Shown: positions 8,273-16,297 of the stretch, one piece after another
Position numbering within the stretch: position 1 is the first letter of the stretch
How the letters are laid out: every line of letters starts with the position of its first letter
Source of the DNA: Microbacterium sp. GCS4
Lineage (GTDB): Bacteria; Actinomycetota; Actinomycetes; Actinomycetales; Microbacteriaceae
Direction of reading: 5' to 3'
Length of the DNA: 64,000 nucleotides
NCBI RefSeq assembly: GCF_001262495.1
Contig: NZ_LGYE01000002.1
Coordinates: forward strand, 880,355 to 944,354
Translations under genes and position numbers: made by a program
Notes under the pieces: model-generated
Databases searched by the model: none
The model's input: only the letters and a program-made list of their open reading frames with translations
What the model was told of the DNA's origin: nothing

Positions 8273-9207
8273 GCGTGTTCTCGACGATGGCCGTGGCGGT
8301 GCTCGGCGGGGGAGCGCTCGCCGCCGGAGCGCTGCTGATGCTCGCCGCGCTTCCGCGCTGGTCCGCCACTCCGCTCGCGATGCGCATCGCGCCGTACGTG
8401 CGCGACGTCGTCGCCGAGGAGGCCCTTCCGCCCGCTGCGCTGCCCAGGGTCGGAGCGCTTCCGGCGACCTCGCGCTCTCTGCGAGGTCACGCCCTTGCCG
8501 TGGTCGAGCGTGTGCTGGGGGATGGCGCATCGCTGCAGAAGCGGCTCGCGCAGGCGGGAGCAGCACTGAATGCCGCGGGGTTCCGCAGTCGACAGCTCGG
8601 CTGGACCGTGGCCGGCATCGCCGCCGGCGCGCTGGCGCTCATCGTGATCGTGCTCGCCGGGCGGATGTCGCTCCCCGCGCTGCTGCTGCCGATCCTCGCC
8701 GGCGCCGGCGCGGCGATCGGGTACGACATGCAACTGTCGGCTCGGGTCACGGCGCGACGTCGGAGACTCACCGACGAACTGCCCACGACACTGGAGTTCC
8801 TCTCGCTGTGCCTCGCCGCCGGAGAAGGACTCCTCGATTCGCTGCGCCGGGTCGCGCAGGTCGGCACCGGGGAGCTCACGACCGAGCTTCGCGGAGTGGT
8901 GCTGGCGGTCGGCACGGGATCGCCGCTCGGGGAGGCTCTGCGCGAGATGTCGGTGCGGCTCGAGCTGCCGGGACTCACCCGCGCGGTCGATCAGGTGATC
9001 GCGGCGCTCGAGCACGGTGCACCGCTCGCGGGGGTGCTTCAGGCACAGGCGGGGGATGCGCGGGAGGACGCGAAGCGGGTGCTGATCGAGCAGGCGGGGC
9101 GCAAGGAGATCTTCATGCTCCTGCCGCTGGTGTTCCTGATCCTGCCGCTGTCGGTGCTGTTCGCGATCTATCCGGGACTGTTCATCCTGCGACTCGGCAT
9201 CGGCTGA
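8269..9207 (+). CDS. tadC: TadC-like inner-membrane pilus assembly protein
   Basis: Second GspF-family platform protein of the Tad pilus. 312 aa from the ATG at 8269. N-terminal membrane segment, two central helices around residues 110-155, then the F domain with LPTTLEFLSLCLAAGEGLLDS and VDQVIAALEHGAPLAGVLQAQAGDAREDAKR, ending with the hydrophobic FMLLPLVFLILPLSVLFAIYPGLF. Its 3' part (about 8820-9130) is the parent, or paralogue, of the decayed copy found 1.9 kb downstream. Confidence 0.88.
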   Translation: MSVFSTMAVAVLGGGALAAGALLMLAALPRWSATPLAMRIAPYVRDVVAEEALPPAALPRVGALPATSRSLRGHALAVVERVLGDGASLQKRLAQAGAALNAAGFRSRQLGWTVAGIAAGALALIVIVLAGRMSLPALLLPILAGAGAAIGYDMQLSARVTARRRRLTDELPTTLEFLSLCLAAGEGLLDSLRRVAQVGTGELTTELRGVVLAVGTGSPLGEALREMSVRLELPGLTRAVDQVIAALEHGAPLAGVLQAQAGDAREDAKRVLIEQAGRKEIFMLLPLVFLILPLSVLFAIYPGLFILRLGIG

Positions 9208-9229
9208 GTGCACCCAACGAGAGGACGAC

Positions 9230-9427
9230 ATGAACACACTGCGACGCTGGCGGCACGCGGCCGCCGAGAACCTGCGGGACCTCCGTGACGACGAGACGGG
9301 CGATGTACCCGGCTGGGTGCTGGTCACGTTGATGACGGCAGGGCTGGTCGTGCTGATCTGGGCCGTGGCGGGCCCCGCACTGAGCGACCTGTTCGAACAG
9401 GCGATCCAGCGCGTCTCCGGCCTCTGA
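9230..9427 (+). CDS. Small Flp-pilin-like membrane protein of the tad operon
   Basis: 65-residue protein with a basic N-terminus, a DDETG motif and one hydrophobic helix (about residues 29-50), the layout of a Flp/type IV-like prepilin. It sits where actinobacterial tad operons usually encode the major Flp pilin or a DUF4244 protein. The segment after the candidate cleavage glycine is DVPGW, so the glutamate normally at +5 of mature pilins is absent. That is odd if it really is processed and assembled. A good ribosome-binding site (GAGAGG) precedes the ATG. Most likely a divergent pilin; I would not assign a symbol. Confidence 0.7.
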   Translation: MNTLRRWRHAAAENLRDLRDDETGDVPGWVLVTLMTAGLVVLIWAVAGPALSDLFEQAIQRVSGL

Positions 9428-9434
9428 GCGCGCT

Positions 9435-9833
9435 ATGTCCATGTCGCTGCATGATGACGAGCGCGGGTCGAGCCCGGTCGAGTTCGTGCTCGTCGGCACC
9501 ATGCTCACGGTGCTCACGCTGGCGGTGCTGCAGCTCGCGCTCGTCGTGTATGTGCGGAACGTCGTGCACGACGCCGCGGTCGAAGGCGCGTATTACGCGG
9601 CTCTGGCAGATACGGTTTCCGAGGAGGGTGCCGCGCGTGCGCGCGAGGTGGTCACGCGTGCCGTGGGCGCAGCCTATGCGGAGGACGTCACAGTGGGTCC
9701 GGCGCGGCAGGCGGGGGAGGACACGGTCGTGGTGCGGATCCGCACCACGCTGCCGCTCCTCGGTCTGATCGGGATTCCCGCCGCGCTGCAGGTGGAGGCG
9801 CATGCCCCGGTGGAGACGTTCGATGTCGAGTGA
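9435..9833 (+). CDS. TadE-like pseudopilin
   Basis: 132-residue minor pilin of the TadE family. It has a short charged leader, then Gly followed by SSPVEF (Glu at +5, as required for prepilin processing) and a hydrophobic helix of about 22 residues, then a soluble domain. The 3' end overlaps the next pilin gene by 11 nt. The start is not certain: a second in-frame ATG lies two codons downstream (9441). Confidence 0.85.
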   Translation: MSMSLHDDERGSSPVEFVLVGTMLTVLTLAVLQLALVVYVRNVVHDAAVEGAYYAALADTVSEEGAARAREVVTRAVGAAYAEDVTVGPARQAGEDTVVVRIRTTLPLLGLIGIPAALQVEAHAPVETFDVE

Positions 9834-10290
9834 GCAGGCTGTCTCGGTGGATGAGAGGTCGGCGGAGGTGGGATCGGCGGCGCTGGAGTTCATCGCGGTC
9901 GGGGTGCTCCTGCTCGTGCCGCTGGTGTATCTGATCGTCGCGCTCGGCACGATCCAGGAGCAGGCGCTCGGCGTGGAGGCCGCCGCCCGGCATCTGGCTC
10001 GCACGCTGTCGCTGGCTCCGGATGCCGAGGCGGGAGCGGCACGCGCTCAGCGGGTGCTCGACGGTGTGACCGCCGAGTACGGCATCGACCCGGCGGCACT
10101 GGACGTCGACATGACGTGCGCGCCGATCGCGACACCTTGTCCTGCGGCGGGGACCACCGTGACAGTGACGGTGCGCACCCGCGTGCAGCTTCCGCTCGTG
10201 CCGGCCGTGCTCGGTCTCGATCGTGCTGCCGCCGTGCCCGTCGAGGGCATCGCCGTGCAGAAGGTGTCGCGCCTGTGGGGTGCGTCGTGA
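9823..10290 (+). CDS. TadE/TadF-like pseudopilin
   Basis: 155 residues from ATG 9823. The leader ends in Gly before SAALEF, again with Glu +5, then the hydrophobic helix IAVGVLLLVPLVYLIVAL. The C-terminal soluble domain has two cysteines (TCAPIATPC) that could form a disulphide outside the membrane. An in-frame ATG at 9802 would lie deep inside the previous gene and lengthen the leader, so 9823 is preferred. It overlaps the next gene by GTGA. Confidence 0.83.
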   Translation: MSSEQAVSVDERSAEVGSAALEFIAVGVLLLVPLVYLIVALGTIQEQALGVEAAARHLARTLSLAPDAEAGAARAQRVLDGVTAEYGIDPAALDVDMTCAPIATPCPAAGTTVTVTVRTRVQLPLVPAVLGLDRAAAVPVEGIAVQKVSRLWGAS

Positions 10291-10718
10291 AGGCTCTCGC
10301 GGGGGATGCGGATGATTGCGACGAGGAGGGGAGCGTGCTGCTGCTCGCGCTCGGCTACGCGGTGCTCGCGATCTCCCTGATCCTGGTGTGCGTATGCGCG
10401 ACGGACCTGTACATCGCGCAGAAGCGCCTCGACGCGCTCGCCGACTCCGCCGCGCTCGCCGGAGCGGACGGCTTCATCGTCGAGGTCGAGGGGGATGCCG
10501 TGCGCGCCGAACTCACGAACGCTGCCGTGCAGGGGCAGGCGGTCGCCCTCCTGCGGGAGCGGCCCGGTGACGCGACGCTCGTTTCGGCATCCGCCCCCGA
10601 CGGTCTCTCCGCCCGCGTCACGATCACGACCGACTGGCACCCGCCGGTCGTGTCGCTGTTCGTGCCGGAGGGCGTGCGCCTGGAGGCGACCGCGACGAGC
10701 CGGACCGCGTTGCGTTAG
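10287..10718 (+). CDS. Rv3654c/TIGR03816-type TadE-like protein
   Basis: 143 residues starting at a GTG that overlaps the previous stop. It contains the hydrophobic stretch SVLLLALGYAVLAISLILVCVC followed by the signature QKRLDALADSAALAGADGF, typical of the helicase/secretion-neighbourhood TadE-like proteins that close actinobacterial tad operons. Probably a membrane-anchored minor pilin or assembly factor. No gene for a prepilin peptidase or TadZ is present here, so those functions must be encoded elsewhere. Confidence 0.82.
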   Translation: MKALAGDADDCDEEGSVLLLALGYAVLAISLILVCVCATDLYIAQKRLDALADSAALAGADGFIVEVEGDAVRAELTNAAVQGQAVALLRERPGDATLVSASAPDGLSARVTITTDWHPPVVSLFVPEGVRLEATATSRTALR

Positions 10719-10748
10719 GACCGCGCGGGCGAACATGCCTGCTTGCGT

Positions 10749-11062
10749 CGACGGCCGGAGAGGTGCTCCTCGATTCGCTGGGTCGGGTCTCGCAGGTCGG
10801 CGGGGGGACAGCGCACGAGCAAGCTCCGCAGTGTGGTGCTGGCGGTCGGCACCGAATCCTGTCTGGGAAATGCCCTCCGGGAGATGCCGGTGCGGCTCGA
10901 GCTGTCGGACTCACTCGCGCGCTCGATGAGGTGATCGCGGCGCTCGAGCACAGTGGACCGCTCGCGGGGCAGTTCAGGCGCAGCCGGGGATGCGTGGGAG
11001 GTCGCCATGCGGGTGCTGATCGAGAAGCCGGGACACATGGAGGCGCTCATGCTCCTGCCCCG
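10749..11062 (+). pseudogene. Decayed partial copy of the tadC 3' region
   Basis: This stretch aligns at nucleotide level with tadC positions about 8815-9131. Shared blocks include CTCCTCGATTCGCTG, GTGGTGCTGGCGGTCGGCAC, TGCGGCTCGAGCTG, ATCGCGGCGCTCGAGCAC and GCGGGTGCTGATCGAG, all in the same order and spacing. Small insertions and deletions break the frame several times, so no intact protein is made. No start or promoter is evident. It lies directly after the tad operon and at the edge of a lower-GC accessory patch, so it is probably a leftover of a duplication or of a replaced second tad locus. Confidence 0.85.
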
Positions 11063-11112
11063 AAACGATCGCTCGACGAACGATAAGCCGAAGTGATCGG
11101 TTGAACGAACCA

Positions 11113-12090
11113 TCAGTCCGCCTCGTCGCCGTTCGCTTCCATGAACGGGGCGAGTTGAGCGGGGGATGGACGTGCAGCCGGAATTCCAGATGGATAAGCC
11201 GAGGCAACTGGAGCTTCTCGTGCTCGCTCGCGAAGGTTGGTCATCGACCTGATGTAGTCGTCGAGTTCCTCTATGAAATGCGGGTCCAATCTGCTGCGGA
11301 CGGCGGGGTCGAGATCTCTAGATGAGAATGACTCGCGCAAAGCCTTTGCGGCAGCGTCCCCGATAGTTGAACCGATTCCGTCTGGTTCCCACACGCAGGC
11401 AGTCGCGTGCTCATCTTGAGGGTACCAAGTGAACATCGGGCCGAAGGTGGCATGGCAGAGTTGCTCGAAGGCTCCAAGCACCTCGTCCATGTCGGGCGCG
11501 AAGAACTCCCAGTATGCGGGCTGAGTAGCCCGCGTGCTGCCAGGCGGGATGTTCCCTTTGGAGCTTTGCGCGCCGTGGAGCACGACGCGGATGTCGTCGC
11601 CGGTGCTAAGCGTTCCCCAATCAAAGACTGGCCACATCTGTGGGTGCATGAAAACTGTGCGGAAATCTCGCGAAGCGCGAAGCGTCTCGAGCGGAGACGA
11701 TAACCACCCCTCCGCACCTACAGACTCCCACCACGTCAGGAACTTATCGTTTGAGTTGATGGGCGGCTCTGACTGGGCGAGGTGAACTCTGATGCGTCCG
11801 TGAACTGAAGCCAACGCAGACAACGTTGCGTAAACCTGTTCGAAGAAGCCTTGGGTCAGCTCGTACGCGACATCCTGTTCGTCGGGCGTTGGCTGCTTCC
11901 CTAGGCCCATTGGCGAATTGGCGGCCGCGCGGATGAAAGAGGCGTACGCGTTACGCTTCCTCAGTAAGCGACGCAGTTGCTCGCGAAGATGCTGCACTGC
12001 GAGACGCTGGGCCGGATTGAGCCTCACGTGGTCCGCATTGTGGGTCGCATAGTTCAGGCGGTGCGCCATCGCGCTTGGGTTGCCGTCCAT
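11113..12090 (-). CDS. Hypothetical accessory protein
   Basis: I do not recognise this 325-residue protein. It is soluble, with no signal peptide or membrane segment. The N-terminal half is helical and arginine-rich (LRRLLRKRNAYASFIRAA), followed by tryptophan-rich stretches such as FLTWWESVG, MHPQMWPVFDWGT and YWEFF. The ATG at 12090 is chosen because GAGGAT lies about 8 nt upstream; a longer in-frame start at 12138 lacks this. GC is clearly below the chromosomal average and rare codons such as ATA/AGT/TCT are commoner than in neighbours, suggesting acquisition. It is divergent from another unknown gene of similar size. Confidence 0.7.
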   Translation of the reverse strand: MDGNPSAMAHRLNYATHNADHVRLNPAQRLAVQHLREQLRRLLRKRNAYASFIRAAANSPMGLGKQPTPDEQDVAYELTQGFFEQVYATLSALASVHGRIRVHLAQSEPPINSNDKFLTWWESVGAEGWLSSPLETLRASRDFRTVFMHPQMWPVFDWGTLSTGDDIRVVLHGAQSSKGNIPPGSTRATQPAYWEFFAPDMDEVLGAFEQLCHATFGPMFTWYPQDEHATACVWEPDGIGSTIGDAAAKALRESFSSRDLDPAVRSRLDPHFIEELDDYIRSMTNLRERAREAPVASAYPSGIPAARPSPAQLAPFMEANGDEAD

Positions 12091-12523
12091 AGGATCATCC
12101 TCGCAGTACCCACGGACACGATGACGTTGCGACAGCATGGGCAGCTACGCCTCAGTAGATGGGTGTTCCCTGTCTGCGACGAGCATGCGAGCGAGAATTT
12201 GCGAAGCACAAAGCACAAAGCACTCTGTCGCGACGCGCCAGCGATTGCCCCATCGACCGTCAATGAGATTCGTCTCGGCGGCATCGCGGCCATCCGTTGT
12301 CCTCGTTACTTCTCGAGTGGACGCTGCACGCGTCTCGAGATCAGGTGCGAAGCAACGTGGCATGTAACGGCGGTGGCAGACGATGACGCCATCCTCTCGA
12401 GCCAAGGTCAACGCTTTGTGTCTCACCTCGGCCCCAGCGCCGCGTGTGCGTGGCCGCGGCAGGTGCACCTGCCAGGATTAATGTGCGCTGGCACCGGGGG
12501 TGCTCTGCGGCCATGATTGTCTC
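12091..12523. other. 433-bp intergenic region between two divergent accessory genes
   Basis: This stretch must carry both promoters. It has lower GC than the core genome. It contains a short direct repeat, GCACAAAGCACAAAGCAC, near 12206-12223. Several reading frames stay open on both strands but none has a convincing start, conserved motif or codon bias, so no gene is called. Confidence 0.5.
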
Positions 12524-13480
12524 GTGAGCAAGAGTGATGAGCCAAACAAGCTGTTCAAACGAATCGGAATCCTGATGCAGGAGGCGTTCGACTTTATCGG
12601 CGAGTCGGCGGACCATCATCACAACAAACTCAAGGTGTTAGCCGTCCCTCGTCTGGATCCAGACCGGCGACGAGCCGTATATTTCGTTCGCGCGCGCGGT
12701 CAGCTTGTTCCCGCGGAACTCGAGTACAAGCTGAGCAGCATCCTCTTTCAAGCGCGTGCCACTCTCGATAGAGCCATCTTCGCTGCTTCGCACGCGGATC
12801 CGAGCGAGACGTGGACCGAGAGCGAAAACACGCAAACTGCGTTCCCAATCGCGGCAACAGAAGCACACTGGGATTCTCTAACCCGGCGTAAGCACTTGGT
12901 CGCGTTGGGAGAACGAAGAGTTGCAAATTTGCGGGACATTCAGCCGTTCACCACCGGCGCTTCGCTTCCCGGGCTGTTGAATGACCTTCACCGGTTCGAC
13001 AAGCACCGCGATCCCTTGACCCTATTTCTCATTGCTGATCCGCAGTTTCCCATGCTTTTCAACCACGTGATCGATCATCCGGCTGGCCCCGGAGAGTGGT
13101 GGATCGATTTTGTCCAGCCGAATCCGCCATTGGCTGTTGGGCTTGAACTGGTCGAGCGTCGCACCACCCGCCCGATGGTCAGCGCCGGACCTGAGGATAT
13201 CCCTGTTGCCCTTGCCGCGCGTATCGGCGAAGATCTGGTAGACGTGCAAGATCTTCTTTGGGATGCGATGGAGTACGTCAGCAGGGCTGTCGAGATCCTT
13301 GAGGGGCAAAAACCCACGGCGGCGGATGCCTTTGCCGCGTACATCTCCGCCGAGCGCAGGCAGCTAGCCGCATTCCAGCGCGGGATGCTTGACGATGACT
13401 GGACTGAGTGGCTGTACCTCTCGGGGTCGGATGGGAATCAGGGAGCGAGCTTCCGCTCTACCGCTGACGGGACGCACTGA
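12524..13480 (+). CDS. Hypothetical accessory protein, HEPN-like helical pattern
   Basis: 318 residues from GTG 12524. No confident family. Two features recall the many actinobacterial hypothetical proteins with an R-x3-LD helix and a later DKHR motif: ELEYKLSSILFQARATLDRAIFAAS (about 70-95) and LLNDLHRFDKHRDPLTLFL (about 155-175), an architecture reminiscent of HEPN domains. No RX4-6H nuclease motif is obvious. Lower GC than the surroundings marks it as acquired. An alternative upstream GTG at 12500 adds eight residues without support. Confidence 0.65.
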   Translation: MSKSDEPNKLFKRIGILMQEAFDFIGESADHHHNKLKVLAVPRLDPDRRRAVYFVRARGQLVPAELEYKLSSILFQARATLDRAIFAASHADPSETWTESENTQTAFPIAATEAHWDSLTRRKHLVALGERRVANLRDIQPFTTGASLPGLLNDLHRFDKHRDPLTLFLIADPQFPMLFNHVIDHPAGPGEWWIDFVQPNPPLAVGLELVERRTTRPMVSAGPEDIPVALAARIGEDLVDVQDLLWDAMEYVSRAVEILEGQKPTAADAFAAYISAERRQLAAFQRGMLDDDWTEWLYLSGSDGNQGASFRSTADGTH

Positions 13481-13677
13481 CAGTGCATCTGGAGTTCGAA
13501 CGGGACCTCTGCGTTCAATGTCACTTCGCGGCGGCAATGGCGATCGCCTTCGTGCTGGCGGTCATCGTATTCGACTCGCTCATACGGGCGAAGGGGTTGT
13601 CATCGTCGTCTTTGATCCTGTGGTTGTCCGCGATCCTGCTGCTGCCGTTCGCCGGACCGCGCTGCGGTAGGGCAGCC

Positions 13678-14340
13678 TCAGCCTCGGAACGCCGACCGGA
13701 TCCGCACCCAGAGCGGGTCGGCTTCGGAGAGCGCCGACACGAGCCGCAGCACGCCGCCGAACTGCACGGACCCCGAGACCAGGGCGAGCACGCCGATCGC
13801 TCCGAAGGCTGCGGTCACCGACGTCCATTCCGTCACGAGATCGCGGATCAGCAGGGAGACGCCGGCGATGCCGAGCAGCAGCGCGAGCGTGGCCGTCGTG
13901 ATCCGCGCGAAGACCCGCGGTTCGAAGTTCACCGTCCGCGCCTGCAGCCACCCAGCGGCTCGGCGCTGGCGACCGCCGTGCGTGTACGGCAGCCGCATCC
14001 ACCACGACGCCGCGCGCAGCATCCGTCGTCCCGATCGCCACAGGACGACGAGCACCGCGACACCGGCGGACGCGACAGCAGCGGCGACGACGATGACCAC
14101 CACGTCCAACACGGCCGGCACCCCGCCCAGCATGGCGATCGTGCCGACCATCCCCACGGCCACGAGCAGGCCGAGCGCCGTGAGGAAGAACGTCAGGAGT
14201 CCCAGCCCCCAGCGCGACCAGCGCTCGTAGTCCGCGCGGAGCGCTGACGCCGCGCGGTCCGCATCGACGGGGTGGGCGTCCTGCGAGCCGGCCGTGTCGA
14301 GCAGAGGGCGGGAGGCGGGCAGCACGAATGCGAAGGCCAT
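13678..14340 (-). CDS. Hypothetical membrane protein with four predicted TM segments
   Basis: 220 residues. Hydrophobic segments lie at about 44-70, 75-103, 145-165 and 172-200, arranged as two pairs around a basic loop (RSGRRMLRAASWWMRLPY...). Charged N-terminus, no signal peptide. No domain I can name. It follows the Nudix gene on the same strand with a gap of only 35 bp, so it may be the last gene of that operon. Confidence 0.75.
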   Translation of the reverse strand: MAFAFVLPASRPLLDTAGSQDAHPVDADRAASALRADYERWSRWGLGLLTFFLTALGLLVAVGMVGTIAMLGGVPAVLDVVVIVVAAAVASAGVAVLVVLWRSGRRMLRAASWWMRLPYTHGGRQRRAAGWLQARTVNFEPRVFARITTATLALLLGIAGVSLLIRDLVTEWTSVTAAFGAIGVLALVSGSVQFGGVLRLVSALSEADPLWVRIRSAFRG

Positions 14341-14375
14341 GCGACCAGGCTAGGGGGCCGCCGCGACCTCCGTCG

Positions 14376-14927
14376 TCAGCGCGCCAATCGCGAGAGAACC
14401 TGCGCGACCCGGTTATGGAACTGCGGAGGCACCTCGTCTGGCAACGCGTCGAGCGGCCACCAGCGGACGTCTTCGGATTCGTCGCTCACGACCAGCGCGG
14501 TGTCGCCGTCGAGGGTCAGCGCGACACCGATGTCGAGGTGCGAGGCGCAGCGGCCGAAGGCCGCGGACAGCGCGTGGTGGTCGAGGTCGTACGCGTACTG
14601 CTCATCGAGCGCCGCCGGTGCGACACCCGTCTCCTCGGCGAGCTCCCGCAACGCGGCATCCGCGATCGACCGATCACCGGGCTCGAGGTGACCACCCGGC
14701 TGCACCCAGAATCGGCCCTTGCCGTGGAACACCAGCAGGATGCGCGTGAGCGACGGATCGAACACGAAGGCGGATGCCGTGGCATGGTGCGGGCCGTCGT
14801 CGCGGGCGACCGGACCGTCATCGTCGGCGAAGAACGAGGCGAAGTCCGCCTGGACGGCGCGATCGTGATCGGACTCCGCCGGGAACCCCGCGACGAGCCT
14901 GCGCACGTCCGCGCCGAGCACGCTCAT
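14376..14927 (-). CDS. Nudix hydrolase
   Basis: Cytosolic hydrolase of nucleoside-diphosphate-linked compounds; substrate unknown. 183 residues. The Nudix box reads GGHLEPGDRSIADAALRELAEETG: the catalytic REL.EE.G core is intact. As in many proteins of the GGHLEPGD subgroup, the first part of the box carries Asp rather than Glu and one extra residue. The start ATG overlaps the stop of the MFS gene (ATGA), so the two are translationally coupled and may act on related compounds. Confidence 0.88.
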   Translation of the reverse strand: MSVLGADVRRLVAGFPAESDHDRAVQADFASFFADDDGPVARDDGPHHATASAFVFDPSLTRILLVFHGKGRFWVQPGGHLEPGDRSIADAALRELAEETGVAPAALDEQYAYDLDHHALSAAFGRCASHLDIGVALTLDGDTALVVSDESEDVRWWPLDALPDEVPPQFHNRVAQVLSRLAR

Positions 14928-16237
14928 TCGGCATTCTCCGCCGGTCCGCCATCCTCCACAGGCCCCGGATTCTTTGCACGCGGCACGAACCGCGGGATCC
15001 AGCGCAGGAACCCGCCGGCCCCGACGAGGCCGATCACGCCGATCACCGCCGCAGCGACCGGCAGCGACGCCACCGCCGTGATGCCCGACACGAGCAGCGG
15101 CGCCACCGCGCCACCGGCATCCGTCAGCGTCCGCCACGATCCCAGGAACGCCGCCGGTTCCCGTTTCGGCGCGACATCGGCACCCAGGGTCAGCAGGATG
15201 CCGCTGGACAGGCCGTTCCCCACCCCGAGCACGGCCGCGAACATACCGAACCACAGCACCGCGGCATCCCCATCGTGCGTGAACGACAGCGCGAGGAACC
15301 CCGCGCCCATCAGCACCATGGCGGGCATCGCCGCCCACAGCCGCCCGAAGCGGTCCATGACCTGGCCGCTCGCGTAGAACAGGGCGAAGTCGATTGCGCC
15401 CGAGATGCCGACGACGAGCGCGATGGTCGAGGCGTCGAGTCCGAGCGAGAGCCCCCACAGCGGCAGCACCACCTGGCGCGCCGAGCGGACAGCTGAGAGG
15501 GATGCCGCGGCGAGGCCGAGACGCCCGAGCACGGAGCGCTGCTGCCACATTGTGCGGAAGATGCCGGTGGGCGGCGCTGTGGCGATCGCCCCGCTCACGG
15601 CCTCGCCGGTGTCCTCCGCCAGGGGAGCGGTGCGCACGGACGTCGTGGGCGGGATCGTCTTCTCCGGGTCGGGGCCGAACAGCACCAGCACGACCATCAC
15701 GATCAGGCATGCGAGGAAGAACCAGATCGCCGCGGCCTCGGTTCCGAACAGCTGCAGCAGTCCCGCCGCGACGAAGGGGCCGATGAAGATGCCGAGCCGG
15801 AAGCTTCCTCCCAGCAGCGACAGCGCCCGCGCACGGAACGCGATCGGCACGCGCGTCGTCATGAACGCGTGTCGTGCGAGCCCGAACGCGGCGGCGCAGA
15901 AACCCAGCAGGAACACGGATGCCGCCAGGATCGCGGGCGACGGCGCGAACACCATGCCGACACCGGCCCCGATCGCGACGACCCCCGCGATGACCATCGT
16001 GAACCGCTCGCCGATGCGCGCGACGGCCCACCCCGCGGGAAGGTTGCCGCACAGCTGGCCGACCACGAGCGCCGAGGCGACCAGAGCCGCGAACGCGACA
16101 TCGGCGCCCATCGACGCGGCGATCACCGGGATCAGCGGGATGACCGCACCCTCGCCGAGCGAGAACAGCACGGTCGGCAGGTACACCATGGGCCCGAAAC
16201 GTCTCAGAACCGTGGATGCGCCGCTCACTCCCTTCAC
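14924..16237 (-). CDS. MFS transporter, drug-efflux type
   Basis: 437-residue major facilitator with twelve hydrophobic segments. TM1 contains YLPTVLFSLGEGAVIPLIP, and a central hydrophilic loop (about 200-235, FGPDPEKTIPPTTSVRTAPLAED) separates the two halves. The first cytoplasmic loop is WAVARIGERF, an MFS motif A equivalent (DRxGR-like). Likely a proton-coupled exporter; substrate unknown. I placed the start at GTG 16237 because GGGAG lies 6 nt upstream; a second GTG three codons later is possible. It is divergent from prfB and coupled to the Nudix gene. Confidence 0.85.
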   Translation of the reverse strand: MKGVSGASTVLRRFGPMVYLPTVLFSLGEGAVIPLIPVIAASMGADVAFAALVASALVVGQLCGNLPAGWAVARIGERFTMVIAGVVAIGAGVGMVFAPSPAILAASVFLLGFCAAAFGLARHAFMTTRVPIAFRARALSLLGGSFRLGIFIGPFVAAGLLQLFGTEAAAIWFFLACLIVMVVLVLFGPDPEKTIPPTTSVRTAPLAEDTGEAVSGAIATAPPTGIFRTMWQQRSVLGRLGLAAASLSAVRSARQVVLPLWGLSLGLDASTIALVVGISGAIDFALFYASGQVMDRFGRLWAAMPAMVLMGAGFLALSFTHDGDAAVLWFGMFAAVLGVGNGLSSGILLTLGADVAPKREPAAFLGSWRTLTDAGGAVAPLLVSGITAVASLPVAAAVIGVIGLVGAGGFLRWIPRFVPRAKNPGPVEDGGPAENAE

Positions 16238-16297
16238 GCTACTCCCGTTCGCGGCGCGTCCCCGCCCGGGCAGGCGGCACGTTAGGCTGGGTGAGCC

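Noticed and set aside
12145..12468. Minus-strand 107-codon frame and overlapping plus-strand frames in the accessory intergenic region
   Set aside because: No ribosome-binding site, no conserved motif, and mutually overlapping frames on both strands; more likely promoter DNA of the two divergent genes.
13483..13677. Small hydrophobic frame (AMAIAFVLAVIVFDSLI...) after the second accessory gene
   Set aside because: A membrane-like start is present, but the frame runs on into the antisense of the next gene without a natural stop. Possible remnant, not supportable as a gene.
14376..16052. 558-codon minus-strand frame joining MFS shadow sequence to the Nudix gene
   Set aside because: Only its last 183 codons are the Nudix hydrolase. 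The upstream part is the wrong frame of the MFS transporter, not a fusion.
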